Source: Cryomorpha sp963836915 | Lineage (GTDB): Bacteria; Bacteroidota; Bacteroidia; Flavobacteriales_D; Cryomorphaceae | Assembly: GCA_963836915.1 (NCBI GenBank) | Contig: CAWILH010000002.1 | Span: 1,364,001-1,428,000 of the forward strand | DNA: 64,000 bases | Direction: 5' to 3' | Shown: positions 1 through 8,095 of the stretch, in pieces | Numbering within the stretch: position 1 is the first letter of the stretch | Layout of the letters: each line of letters opens with the position of its first letter | Notes under the pieces: generated by a model | What the model was told of the DNA's origin: nothing | The model's database searches: none | The model's input: only the letters and a program-made list of their open reading frames with translations | Program-made: the position numbers and the translations under genes

Positions 1-2
1 CG

Positions 3-176
3 GCATCTACCTTTACCGGCAAGGAAGAAATCAACCCAGATCTGACGGCTTACATCACCGATCGCTCCATCGAAGGGCTCTTTACATTGATTTCTGACGA
101 GGAGAAAAAAATACGCGATAATCCGGCGGCACGCGTCACCGAGCTTTTAAAGAAGGTTTTTGGTGCGCAGGATTAA
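3..176 (+). CDS. DUF4197 family protein, C-terminal fragment
   Basis: The reading frame is open from the left edge of the window and ends at TAA 174-176, giving the last 57 residues of a protein whose start lies outside. The segment YITDRSIEGLFTLI followed by EEKKIRDNPAARVTELLKKVFG is the typical end of the DUF4197 family (periplasmic proteins of unknown function, usually about 230 residues, common in Bacteroidota and Proteobacteria). Nothing can be said about its signal peptide or promoter. The following 170 bp up to the next start contain no obvious gene. Confidence 0.8.
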   Translation, partial: ASTFTGKEEINPDLTAYITDRSIEGLFTLISDEEKKIRDNPAARVTELLKKVFGAQD

Positions 177-346
177 ATGATCGAGACGGTGACCATAAAG
201 TACGATCGATGAAGGTTTTACTTGGATGCTTCGGCTTCCGCCAAATGACTCGCTAATGCTTTAATAGCGTAGCTTCCCCAAGATGGTCGCTGGTGGATAT
301 TTTTTCGCGGAAGCGAAAGCTTTGAATATATTGCGCTTGAAAATAA

Positions 347-1246
347 ATGAAACCAGCAAAGAGAATATCAGCGCACGCACTCGAAGCATCAGAACTGGTG
401 CTGAACAGCAAAGACAGCATATATCACCTGGCTTTAAAACCACATGAACTTGCCGATAAGGTAATAGTGGTGGGCGATATGGAGCGGGTGAAACGCATAT
501 CGCGCCATTTTCAAAAGATCGAGCACAGGGTCGCACACCGCGAATTTCTCACACATACCGGTATATACGGTGGAGTGCGAATTACCGTTCTGAGCACCGG
601 AATAGGCACGGATAATATTGATATCGTGCTAAACGAGCTTGACGCATTGCGCAATATCGATCTAGAAACTAGGACACCAAAAATAGATCTCAACCCGCTT
701 GAAATCATACGTATAGGAACGAGCGGAGCGCTGAACGCCGGTATCGAAGTCGGCAGTTTCGTGCACTCCAAGTATGCCATTGGCCTCGATCCTGTAATGC
801 ACTTTTACGATGTGGACTATGATGATGATGAGTTGGAATTGGTAGCGGCGTTTCAGAAGCATACCTTATGGCCACTGCAAGGGATAACTCCTTATGCCGT
901 GCGGAGTGACCCGACTCTCGGTGGCCTTTTTACCGATGGCTTCACACCCGGAATTACGGCTACTTCTGCCGGTTTTTATGGCCCACAGGGCAGGGCATTA
1001 CGGCTTCCACTGGCAGCTCCTGACTTGAACACCGCCATGGCGACTTTCAGATTTAAAGGGGTCGATATGGCCAATTATGAAATGGAGAGTTCGGCACTTT
1101 TTGCTCTGGGCGGTGCGCTCGGGCATAAGTGCACCACCGTATGTGTGGTCATAGCCAATAGGATGCGCAAAGAATTCTTGGCCGACTACCAGCCAAAGAT
1201 CGACGAATTGATCGCGACGGTTTTAGATGCCTTAACGAGCCGTTAA
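347..1246 (+). CDS. Nucleoside phosphorylase (uridine phosphorylase-like)
   Basis: This 299-residue protein belongs to the PNP/UDP phosphorylase superfamily, cytoplasmic enzymes that split nucleosides with phosphate to give free base and pentose-1-phosphate. Visible hallmarks are VVGDMERVKRI near residues 41-51, STGIGTDNIDI near 83-93 (phosphate-binding region), IRIGTSGAL near 121-129, and the nucleoside-binding MANYEMESSALF near 240-251, where the Met-Glu-Ser is diagnostic. Length is slightly above the 250-290 usual for the family because of an N-terminal extension of about 20 residues; the conserved part begins around SIYHLALKP. The exact substrate (uridine or another nucleoside) is not decided by the sequence. 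It stands alone, 103 bp before the next gene. Confidence 0.85.
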   Translation: MKPAKRISAHALEASELVLNSKDSIYHLALKPHELADKVIVVGDMERVKRISRHFQKIEHRVAHREFLTHTGIYGGVRITVLSTGIGTDNIDIVLNELDALRNIDLETRTPKIDLNPLEIIRIGTSGALNAGIEVGSFVHSKYAIGLDPVMHFYDVDYDDDELELVAAFQKHTLWPLQGITPYAVRSDPTLGGLFTDGFTPGITATSAGFYGPQGRALRLPLAAPDLNTAMATFRFKGVDMANYEMESSALFALGGALGHKCTTVCVVIANRMRKEFLADYQPKIDELIATVLDALTSR

Positions 1247-1349
1247 CAATGCTTTGATAATAATTTCGCGGAAGCGGTGCAAAATCAGAAACGCGCGCTC
1301 CTACTTTTAGCATCAAACAAATGGCCAGTTTAAACGTCATCATCTCCGA

Positions 1350-2234
1350 ATGGATTCCAGTGAAATAGATGCGCTAATAAATCTCATCGACGACCCGGAT
1401 GAAACGATCTACACGCAGATAAGGCAGCGTATCGTTTCGTATGGTGAGAAGGTGATACCCCAGCTTGAAAATATGTGGGAGCTGAACTCTTTTGGCCATT
1501 CTTTTCAGCAAAGGATCGAAGACATCATTCATACCATACAGTTTGATGCGGTGTACAAAGGGCTAGAGAACTGGTCGCGGGAAGGCAGCGACGATCTTTT
1601 TGAAGGAGCGCTGATGGTAGCCCGCTACCAATATCCCGATATGGATGAGCTAGAAGTGAAGGCCGATTTGATGAAAGTGCGGCAGGATGTTTGGCTGGAG
1701 CTAAATGATGAATTGACCGCGCTCGAAAAGGTCAAAATATTCAACCATATTTTATTTGATGTGCACGGTTTTCGTGGGAACAAAAAGAATTTTCACGCTG
1801 CTCAAAACTCATACATCAATACGGTGCTCGAATCCAAGAAGGGCAATCCGCTTTCGCTCAGTATCGTATACATTGTAATCGCCGAAAGTCTGGGCGTGCC
1901 GATATATGGGGTCAATTTACCAAACCATTTTTTATTGGCCTATGTAGATGAGTATAACATCATTCGGTTTATAGAAAACCAGCTAGACCCCGAAGCCGAA
2001 AAAAGTGATGTGCTTTTTTATATGAACGCTTTCAGCCGTGGCACCATTGTCCACAAAAGTGAAATAACCACCTATATCGAGCAGATTAATCTTGAACCTC
2101 TACCAGAATATTTTCAGCCTTGCGATAATAGGACTATCGTAAAGCGGTTGCTGAACAATCTCATATTTTCGTATGACCGGCTCGGATATCCTGAAAAAGT
2201 AGAAGAGCTCGAAAAACTGCTCAAAGCCCTATAG
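1350..2234 (+). CDS. SirB1/transglutaminase-like family protein
   Basis: A 294-residue protein with the SirB1 / transglutaminase-like 2 signature: a helical N-terminal half followed by GNPLSLSIVYIVIAESLGVPIYGVNLPNHFLLAY around residues 165-199. The classic transglutaminase cysteine is replaced (LSLS), as is usual in SirB1 proteins, so enzymatic activity is doubtful; the family is generally annotated as a tetratricopeptide/transglutaminase-like scaffold of unknown role. The C-terminal part (residues about 255-294) is helical and TPR-like. It is followed by a convergent gene (NDH-2) after only 31 bp. Confidence 0.75.
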   Translation: MDSSEIDALINLIDDPDETIYTQIRQRIVSYGEKVIPQLENMWELNSFGHSFQQRIEDIIHTIQFDAVYKGLENWSREGSDDLFEGALMVARYQYPDMDELEVKADLMKVRQDVWLELNDELTALEKVKIFNHILFDVHGFRGNKKNFHAAQNSYINTVLESKKGNPLSLSIVYIVIAESLGVPIYGVNLPNHFLLAYVDEYNIIRFIENQLDPEAEKSDVLFYMNAFSRGTIVHKSEITTYIEQINLEPLPEYFQPCDNRTIVKRLLNNLIFSYDRLGYPEKVEELEKLLKAL

Positions 2235-2265
2235 CCTCTAGCACATAAGTCCATATAAAGATGAT

Positions 2266-3530
2266 CTATCGAATGAAAGGTCTGATGATCAATCGAATAT
2301 CACGGTTATAGCTAAAGAAATTTACGGTCCAATTGAAGAATACGACAACCTTGTTCCGAAAACCCACCAAAGACATAAGGTGGACGAATATCCAAATAAA
2401 CCATGCCAACGCACCTTGGGTTTTCATAAATGGAAGATCGGCCACGGCACGCGTGCGGCCCACGGTAGCCATTGAGCCAAGGTCGGTATATTCGAAAGGC
2501 TGCATTTCTTTACCTTTCAGCTTTCGTTTTAGATTTTTAGAGAGTAGGCGACCTTGCTGAATGGCAGGCTGCGCTACTTGTGGATGGCCTTTTGGGAAAT
2601 CTGGGGTCTCCATATACGCAAGGTCTCCGATCGCGTAGAGCCCGTCATAGCTGCCCACCCTATTGAACCGATCTACTTTCAGACGGCCCCTTTTTCTTGC
2701 GCTTCCGCCGAAATCCCTTCGGGCGGCATACACTTTACGCCCGCTGCCCAGATGAGTGTTTGCGTTAGCATGGGCTTTCCCGAAGTGGTTATGGTCTTGC
2801 CATCGTAATCTTCTACCATCGTATTCAGAAAAATATTCACGCCCATTTTTTCAAGGTATTTTTGCGCCTTCTCTGAGCTCTCTTCGGTGAAGGGGGGCAG
2901 CACCCGATCCAGCCCTTCTATGAGATTGATGCTCATGCGCCTAAAGTCAAGATCGGGATAATCCTTGGGCAGGATGTGTTTCTTGAGCTCGGCTATTGCC
3001 CCGGCCATCTCTACCCCGGTGGGTCCGGCGCCTACGATGACCACATTCATCAAGCTCTCGCGCTCGCGCAGATCATCGGTAAGGAGAGCGGCTTCAAAAT
3101 TTTGTAAAAGCAAAGAGCGGATATCCAGCGCTTCGGGTACCGATTTCATCCCCATGGATAAACGCTCGATTTCTTTGTTTCCAAAGAAATTGGATACCGT
3201 GCCCGTGGCCAATACCAAGTAATCATAATCGAGCCGGCCTATGGCGGTGGTAATGTATTTTTCTACCGGCTTCACTTCCAAAACTTCCGTCATCCGAAAA
3301 TAGAAATTGGGAGTGTCTTCAAATATTTTCCGCAAGGGATAGGCGATGCTGTCGGGCTCCAACCCGGCTGTAGCAACTTGATATAGAAGCGGTTGAAAAG
3401 TGTGGTAATTATGCTTGTCGATAAGCACCGTTTGAAATCTATCGCGTGGTAAGTTGCGCGCCAGTTGGAGGCCGCCAAAACCGCCACCAACTATCACTAC
3501 TCGGGGTAAACTGGTATCATCTATATTCAT
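2266..3530 (-). CDS. ndh: Type II NADH dehydrogenase (NDH-2), frameshifted
   Basis: NDH-2 oxidises NADH and reduces quinone at the membrane without pumping protons. The N-terminal 283 residues (3530 to 2679) carry the FAD motif VVIVGGGFGGLQLAR near residues 11-25 and the NAD motif VVIVGAGPTGVEMAG near 163-177, then run out of frame. The remaining 140 or so residues lie in another frame and include YDGLYAIGDLAYMETP (FAD-binding) and a hydrophobic C-terminal membrane anchor. Adding one base to the CCCC/TTTTT run at 2687-2695 (GGGG on the coding strand) restores a single protein of about 421 residues with an uninterrupted family pattern (...AEAQEKGGRLKVDRF...). An assembly error is more likely than a true pseudogene. 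Confidence 0.85.
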
Positions 3531-3546
3531 GGCTCAGGGTTTGGGT

Positions 3547-3554
3547 CAAAATTA
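3547..3554 (-). promoter_or_regulatory. TAnnTTTG -7 element upstream of NDH-2
   Basis: On the minus strand TAATTTTG matches the Bacteroidota -7 consensus TAnnTTTG and lies 16 nt before the NDH-2 ATG (3530). No convincing -33 TTTG was found at the normal distance, so this is a motif call only. Confidence 0.4.
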
Positions 3555-3572
3555 ATATTCGGCTGGATTATA

Positions 3573-4298
3573 TTATTTGTTCGGCATATTTTGGGGATGA
3601 TATACCCCAATTTTCTGGCTGTAAAACCGCCAAATCGCTTTATTGGAAATGCCGAAATAATACATCCCCATTATTGTGCCGAAAAGAAACTGGAGCTTGA
3701 ATATTCCAATTTCGGCATACCGCCGGGATGATGTGACCATTCTCGTCCCGATGATAATTTTATAATCTCCCTTGGCAAGAAGCTTTCGTGCAAGGTCGAC
3801 ATCTTCCAGCACCTGCCACGCAGTTTTATAGCCGCCCACTTCCAAAAATCTGACTTTGGTAACGAATAGCCCCTGATCGCCCCCACGGGCAACACCAATG
3901 CGGAAGCGGGTAAACCAAGCCGAAAAACTCAAGAACCAATGGGATGGCTTAAATCCCAAAACGAAGGAGCCTGAAGACGCATCTCCCTGAATAGCGCTGC
4001 GCACATAAGTATCGAAGCCAAAGGGCGGATAACTATCTAAGTGCATGAAAAAGAGAACTTCATATCGTGCTACCGCCGCGCCAAGATTGAGCTGAAATGC
4101 CTTGCGCATCTTCTCCGATGTGATGTGGCGGCATCCCAGTTCAGTCACATATCGAGCAGTCTCCTCATCTGCGGAAGCATCAACAAAAATGATTTCAGCA
4201 TGCTCCCGGTCTTCAATCTGCTCAAGGATGTATGGCAAAAAATTTCGTACTGCCTCCACAGGCTCTATGGAAGGGATGATGATGGATATTCTTGTCAA
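3573..4298 (-). CDS. Family 2 glycosyltransferase, rSAM/selenodomain-associated transferase 2 type
   Basis: A 241-residue GT-A fold glycosyltransferase: ISIIIPS at residues 4-10, the nucleotide-binding EIIFVDASADEETA near 34-47, a metal-binding FMHLDS near 84 in place of DxD, and QVLEDVDLARKL (the ED acceptor-side motif) near 165. The pattern and length fit the group annotated as transferase 2, rSAM/selenodomain-associated, found with arsenosugar-type gene clusters. Its ATG overlaps the stop of the upstream transferase 1 gene by 4 bp (ATGA), so the two are translationally coupled. No ArsS-like radical SAM gene is present nearby. Cytosolic or membrane-peripheral; donor and acceptor are unknown. 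Confidence 0.8.
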   Translation of the reverse strand: MTRISIIIPSIEPVEAVRNFLPYILEQIEDREHAEIIFVDASADEETARYVTELGCRHITSEKMRKAFQLNLGAAVARYEVLFFMHLDSYPPFGFDTYVRSAIQGDASSGSFVLGFKPSHWFLSFSAWFTRFRIGVARGGDQGLFVTKVRFLEVGGYKTAWQVLEDVDLARKLLAKGDYKIIIGTRMVTSSRRYAEIGIFKLQFLFGTIMGMYYFGISNKAIWRFYSQKIGVYHPQNMPNK

Positions 4299-4897
4299 AC
4301 GAGATGCTTGCGGAGCTCGCCCAAATCTTTTTCTTCATCGACATCGCTGAGGGTAGGGAGCAAGGCATAGCTGAGCTTGAGCTTTTTAATATCCAGCAGG
4401 GTGTCCAGAAAAACGTCGGGCGTAGACCAATTCTTTTCCTTAAAAAGGTGGGGGTAATGCCTGTCCATTCCTATTAAATAATAGCCGCCATCAAGCGCAG
4501 GGCCGATCACTACATTATTATCTTCCAGCGCGCGAAAACCATCTTCGATAATATCTGAATTGAGCTCCATACAGTCGGAACCGATAATGATCACCTTCTC
4601 ATATTGTTGCGAAAAAGCCTGCCCAAAGGCACGCTCCATCCTATCGCCAAGATCATCTCCTTTTTGAAGGAATTTTGGGAATTTATAATAGTCAAGAATA
4701 TCAAAATCCTGCACTTTATTGGAATAAAACACTGCCTTGTCGGCAAATACTTTATCGGCGATGGCATGGGTATGTTCGAGCAATTTAAGGTAGATCATCA
4801 GCGCCTTTTCATCTCCAATGGTTTTGGCAAGGCGTGTCTTGACCTTGCCCAACTCGGGATTCTTGGCAAAAACGATCAATAGACTATCGTGGTTCAT
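4295..4897 (-). CDS. DUF2064 glycosyltransferase, rSAM/selenodomain-associated transferase 1 type
   Basis: About 200 residues. The start at 4897 is chosen because MNHDSLLIVFAKNPELGKVKTRLA begins exactly at the family N-terminus; a further upstream ATG at 4996 would add a non-conserved extension that lies inside the rhodanese gene. The family (DUF2064, distantly nucleotidyltransferase-like) is recognised by FAKNPELGKVKTRLAK, by IIIGSDCMELNSDII in the middle, and by GPALDGGYYLIGMD. In other genomes it pairs with the transferase 2 gene that follows here with a 4-bp overlap. Its start overlaps the preceding rhodanese gene by 14 bp, giving a three-gene operon (rhodanese, transferase 1, transferase 2). 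Confidence 0.85.
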   Translation of the reverse strand: MNHDSLLIVFAKNPELGKVKTRLAKTIGDEKALMIYLKLLEHTHAIADKVFADKAVFYSNKVQDFDILDYYKFPKFLQKGDDLGDRMERAFGQAFSQQYEKVIIIGSDCMELNSDIIEDGFRALEDNNVVIGPALDGGYYLIGMDRHYPHLFKEKNWSTPDVFLDTLLDIKKLKLSYALLPTLSDVDEEKDLGELRKHLV

Positions 4898-5396
4898 AAG
4901 ACTTTTCAAAATTATTGATCCATATACCCCAAAAAGATGAATATGGATGTACATAGAAGACATGTTCATCGCGCTCATTGACAACGGGATAGCCATTGTT
5001 GACCCAATCGAAGATTCCGCCGAAGTGGTTGAAAACCTTATTGAAACCAGCTTCCTTCAGTTTTAAGCCTATATCTTCGCTTCGCTTGCCAATGGCACAT
5101 GTCACCACAATGGTATCATTTTTTGAAAGATCATCAACCGCCGAGCGTGCAAAACTTTCGTAACCTACCCATCGCGCGGTGGCGATATGACTCACTGTAT
5201 ACTCTTCTCTCTCACGGCTATCCAGCACCACAGCGCTTCTGCTCTTTATCAAGGTATTGAGTCTGGCGCTGCTTATGGTATCTACGCCACCGCTCAGAAC
5301 GGTTTTGACCATCGTCTCAAAACCCATTTTATTTTGGCTTTTCGATGTTCCGGGTATCATGAGCAACGCATAAAAAAGAAAAAAATAAACTTTCAT
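4884..5396 (-). CDS. Secreted rhodanese-like domain protein
   Basis: The start at ATG 5396 gives a clear signal peptide (MKVYFFLFYALLMIPGTSKSQ), whereas an upstream ATG at 5456 would hide it. The mature part is a single rhodanese domain: VVLDSREREEYTVSHIATARW, then the active-site loop VTCAIGKRSED with a cysteine at about residue 100 in the CxxGxRS context, so sulfur transfer chemistry is possible in the periplasm. It heads the operon with the two rSAM/selenodomain-associated transferases. A TACCTTTG -7 element lies 9 nt upstream. The physiological sulfur donor and acceptor are unknown. Confidence 0.8.
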   Translation of the reverse strand: MKVYFFLFYALLMIPGTSKSQNKMGFETMVKTVLSGGVDTISSARLNTLIKSRSAVVLDSREREEYTVSHIATARWVGYESFARSAVDDLSKNDTIVVTCAIGKRSEDIGLKLKEAGFNKVFNHFGGIFDWVNNGYPVVNERDEHVFYVHPYSSFWGIWINNFEKSYEPR

Positions 5397-5405
5397 TTGA
5401 TCTGC

Positions 5406-5413
5406 CAAAGGTA
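5406..5413 (-). promoter_or_regulatory. TAnnTTTG -7 element upstream of rhodanese operon
   Basis: TACCTTTG on the minus strand ends 9 nt before ATG 5396. It supports both the shorter start of the rhodanese and a very short leader for the three-gene operon. No clear -33 box was identified. Confidence 0.45.
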
Positions 5414-5549
5414 ATAAGACAAATGCATAGAAATGATTTTTACATGATCTGCGCAACGCACATGCACGAACATGCTCCTAATGAAGTTTTTTCTACTTTC
5501 TAAGTACTTTCGTTTGCTAATAAAATAATCCTGTAGATGAAGAGCGTGA

Positions 5550-5999
5550 TCAATTAACTGAAATAAGCTTGTGTTTGGCTCCGTTCAGCTCAAACGAATC
5601 GCCTGCCTTGAGACCACTCATTTTTTTGAAAAGTGGAGCTGCCGTGCTGATACCCAGCACAGGTGTGCCTTGAACATCCATCTTTTCATTGGCCGCAGCC
5701 ACTAGCATCCATCCTTGATCTGTTTCCAACAGACTACCGTATTGTGCATGATCCATGTTGGCATCTAAAGGTATGTTCTTGAGAAGCATGATTTCCTTTT
5801 CCAAGATTTCGGTATTGTGGTTGAGCAGTTCCAATTCATGGATGGTCTCTTCGGTCTTTGATTCATGGTGCTTATTATCCATGTCTTCGCCGCTGGTTTG
5901 GTTCAGTTTCGTGCGCTGGTTGGTTCTGAAATCTTCAAGATATTCTTCTTTATGGCCTAGAAAGGCGTCTACAATGGTTTTTTTATCCGGTGCTGACAT
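5550..5999 (-). CDS. GreA/GreB C-terminal-like domain protein
   Basis: A 149-residue protein. Residues 45-80 are acidic and helical, probably a short coiled coil (EETIHELELLNHNTEILEKEI), and the C-terminal part (VLGISTAAPLFKKMSGLKAGDSFELNG...KLISV) resembles the FKBP-like C-terminal domain of GreA/GreB transcript-cleavage factors. Proteins of this design are common in Bacteroidota and may bind RNA polymerase, but the long N-terminal coiled coil with acidic tip of true GreA is not evident, so cleavage-factor activity is not implied. The gene stands alone, upstream of the rhodanese operon on the same strand. Confidence 0.6.
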   Translation of the reverse strand: MSAPDKKTIVDAFLGHKEEYLEDFRTNQRTKLNQTSGEDMDNKHHESKTEETIHELELLNHNTEILEKEIMLLKNIPLDANMDHAQYGSLLETDQGWMLVAAANEKMDVQGTPVLGISTAAPLFKKMSGLKAGDSFELNGAKHKLISVN

Positions 6000-6086
6000 T
6001 GGGTTACATTTTAGTTATTTACTTAATATTCAATATTTTCCGCCTTACTAAAACAATAGTTTTAATCAAAGGTTGAAGCGGAATTA

Positions 6087-6119
6087 AAAAAACGCAATCC
6101 AAAGTGAATTGCGTTTTTT
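6087..6119. terminator. Bidirectional rho-independent terminator
   Basis: A 12-bp perfect stem (AAAAAACGCAAT / ATTGCGTTTTTT) with a 9-nt loop lies 24 bp after the stop of the DJ-1/PfpI gene on the minus strand. The A and T runs on either side let it act in both directions. Confidence 0.85.
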
Positions 6120-6143
6120 CTGTTTCAAAGTTTATTTAGAAAT

Positions 6144-6716
6144 TTAGGCTTCTACCGTTTTCTGTCCGGCATGCTTCCCTTCTTCAATCTCTTCGAGCAT
6201 TTTGGCGATGAAGTCATCCATATCATCTGGCGTGCGACTGGTTACCAAACCTTGATCAACCACTACAGATTCATCCTTCCAAGTGGCTCCGGCATTTCGC
6301 AAGTCGGTTTTTAATGATGGGTATGAAGTCAAGGTTCTTCCTTTCAATGCATTCGTTTCGATCAAAATCTGTGGTGCGTGGCATATAGCTGCAATCGGTT
6401 TACCAGCCTTGAAAAAGTTGGTCACAAATTCAATCGCTTTATGATTCATTCTCAATTGATCGGGATTCATAACTCCACCCGGCAACAAAAGAGAATTATA
6501 ATCATCTGCATTGACATTATCCAATTCCATATCTACTTTATAGGATTCTCCCCATTGATCGGCATTCCATGCTTTCACTTCGCCACTTTTAGGTGCGATC
6601 ACATGTACAGTTGCTCCGGCATCTTTTAATGCCTTCATTGGAGCAGTAAATTCGATTTGCTCAAATCCATCTGTCATCAATATCGCTACTTTTCTATCTT
6701 TCAAATCGTAATTCAT
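6144..6716 (-). CDS. DJ-1/PfpI family type 1 glutamine amidotransferase-like protein
   Basis: A 190-residue cytoplasmic protein of the DJ-1/PfpI superfamily, closest in pattern to general stress protein 18/YhbO-type members. Visible features: VAILMTDGFEQIEF at residues 10-23 with the conserved glutamate, LLLPGGVMNPDQLR near 77-89, and the nucleophile elbow IAAICHAPQILIE with Cys112-His113. Members are variously described as glyoxalase/deglycase-like or stress proteins; the substrate cannot be inferred. It is followed by a strong terminator, so it is probably monocistronic. Confidence 0.85.
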   Translation of the reverse strand: MNYDLKDRKVAILMTDGFEQIEFTAPMKALKDAGATVHVIAPKSGEVKAWNADQWGESYKVDMELDNVNADDYNSLLLPGGVMNPDQLRMNHKAIEFVTNFFKAGKPIAAICHAPQILIETNALKGRTLTSYPSLKTDLRNAGATWKDESVVVDQGLVTSRTPDDMDDFIAKMLEEIEEGKHAGQKTVEA

Positions 6717-6754
6717 ATCTATTATTTCGTTTTAATTAATTATTCTAATTCACT

Positions 6755-6895
6755 TCATAAAGTGCTAAATCTATACCACGCCTTAAAAGCTTGACCATCA
6801 GCAGAAAATATATGCCACCCGTGGTTACCCATCCACAGCAGTGTGGAATCCGAATGCTCTATATGCCCGTTCGAGAAGGAAATGTCCTTAACCAT
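6755..6895 (-). CDS. Putative 46-residue small protein coupled to topoisomerase IB
   Basis: An ORF too short for usual gene calling: its ATG (6895-6893) overlaps the TAA stop of topoisomerase IB (ATGGTTAA), the arrangement of translational coupling, and it ends at TGA 6757-6755. The product is Trp- and His-rich (LLWMGNHGWHIFSADGQ in the middle; four Trp, five His) with no signal peptide and no long hydrophobic stretch. I do not recognise the family. It could be a true accessory small protein or the remnant of a longer gene; there is no other explanation for the 170 bp between topoisomerase and the next gene. Confidence 0.4.
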   Translation of the reverse strand: MVKDISFSNGHIEHSDSTLLWMGNHGWHIFSADGQAFKAWYRFSTL

Positions 6896-7901
6896 TCAAA
6901 ATTTCCAATACCATCTGTTCATCTGTTTCAAACTCGCTATAGGTCTGCTGAGACTTCTTCGACGGGATAAATACTTCGTGATCGGCACAATACTCGATCA
7001 CCTTGGGGTGGATATAATATTTTCTGCACACCGACACCGTATTTCCGAGCTCTTGGGCGACAAGGCGTATTAAGGTCGTCTCACGCTTCAGTCTCGTATT
7101 TTCTTTGCACATGGCCAAGGCCTGCGGTGCATAATGGATACAGAGCACCGTACCCCCCCAAGTCCTGAAATCTTTTGCAGACACGTGTACGTCATCACCC
7201 AGATGCTCATTGATGTATTCATTGAAATCGGCAGAATCTACAGAGTGGTACTTTCCACCTTCTTTATATCGAAATAGTTCATATCCTGGAAGCTCAGAGC
7301 AAGAACGGAGTAATTTAATAAGCTTTGAATCCTCCAAATCCACATCACGCTCCCCTCCTTTTTTGCCGATGAAATGGAGGTGCGCATTGCCATCTTTGAA
7401 CTGTACATGCTTTCGCCGCAAGGTGGTAAGCCCAAAAGTCTCGTTCTTTTTGGAATAATAGGTATTCCCGACCCTCAAGAAGAGCTCATCCATAAGCGCC
7501 GTCGCCAGACCGATTACTTTTCTTTTCGTCCACTTCGTATCGGCCAGGTCAGCATTATACCGGCGACGCAGGGCAGGCAGTTGATCGGCAAAATCTACAA
7601 TATGAGAAAATTTATTCTTGCTCGAATATGCGCTCCACTGTGGATGGTAGCGATATTGCTTCCTATTTTTTTCATCTCTACCAGTAGCTTGCAGATAGCC
7701 TTTGGGCAGGGTACAGATCCACACATCGCGCCATGCCGGTGGGATCACCATCTCTTTGATCCTTGATATTAATTCTTTGTCTTTTAAATGTTTGCCAGAT
7801 GGATCTATGTACATAAACCCTTTTCCCTTGCGCTTGCGGGTGATGCCCGGCTGGGTGTCACAAACCCAAATTAAATTCTTTGGCAGGTTGATGTCGGTCA
7901 T
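6888..7901 (-). CDS. DNA topoisomerase IB
   Basis: A 337-residue poxvirus-like type IB topoisomerase, which relaxes supercoils by nicking one strand through a 3'-phosphotyrosyl intermediate. The N-terminal domain carries PPAWRDVWIC and GRDEKNRKQYRYHP; the catalytic domain has DELFLRVGNTYY, LRRKHVQF, DFRTWGGT (catalytic Arg) and the terminal CRKYYIHP, in which Tyr296 is the expected nucleophile. Length matches bacterial members. The gene starts at ATG 7901 behind a possible TAGTTTTG -7 box and overlaps a 46-residue ORF at its stop codon. Bacterial TopIB genes are widespread but patchy, and often horizontally acquired. Confidence 0.92.
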   Translation of the reverse strand: MTDINLPKNLIWVCDTQPGITRKRKGKGFMYIDPSGKHLKDKELISRIKEMVIPPAWRDVWICTLPKGYLQATGRDEKNRKQYRYHPQWSAYSSKNKFSHIVDFADQLPALRRRYNADLADTKWTKRKVIGLATALMDELFLRVGNTYYSKKNETFGLTTLRRKHVQFKDGNAHLHFIGKKGGERDVDLEDSKLIKLLRSCSELPGYELFRYKEGGKYHSVDSADFNEYINEHLGDDVHVSAKDFRTWGGTVLCIHYAPQALAMCKENTRLKRETTLIRLVAQELGNTVSVCRKYYIHPKVIEYCADHEVFIPSKKSQQTYSEFETDEQMVLEILNG

Positions 7902-7924
7902 TTTCTTTCTTGTTTAATAATATC

Positions 7925-7932
7925 CAAAACTA
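7925..7932 (-). promoter_or_regulatory. TAnnTTTG -7 element upstream of topoisomerase IB
   Basis: TAGTTTTG on the minus strand, 23 nt before ATG 7901. It is a match to the -7 consensus only. Confidence 0.35.
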
Positions 7933-8095
7933 CGGTAGCTTTAAAATGTTCGTGAACCAAACTCAGGCCAATCTTTATCCAATCTGCTAGAAATAGGCTT
8001 TAGTGCTAACTATCAGTATTTTTGTGCAAACTAGAAGACCTTCTCGAACACGTTCTAGAAATCTTAGTTTCAAGTTCAAGTTTCGCTCAGCATCT

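Noticed and set aside
2266..2733. Independent 155-codon oxidoreductase gene
   Set aside because: It begins in mid-domain with meaningless residues and then matches the C-terminal half of NDH-2 exactly where the upstream frame fails; it is a frameshift product.
2679..2733. Programmed -1 ribosomal frameshift in NDH-2
   Set aside because: The run does not form a canonical slippery heptamer in the right phase, no stimulatory structure is evident, and five similar breaks in other genes favour sequence error.
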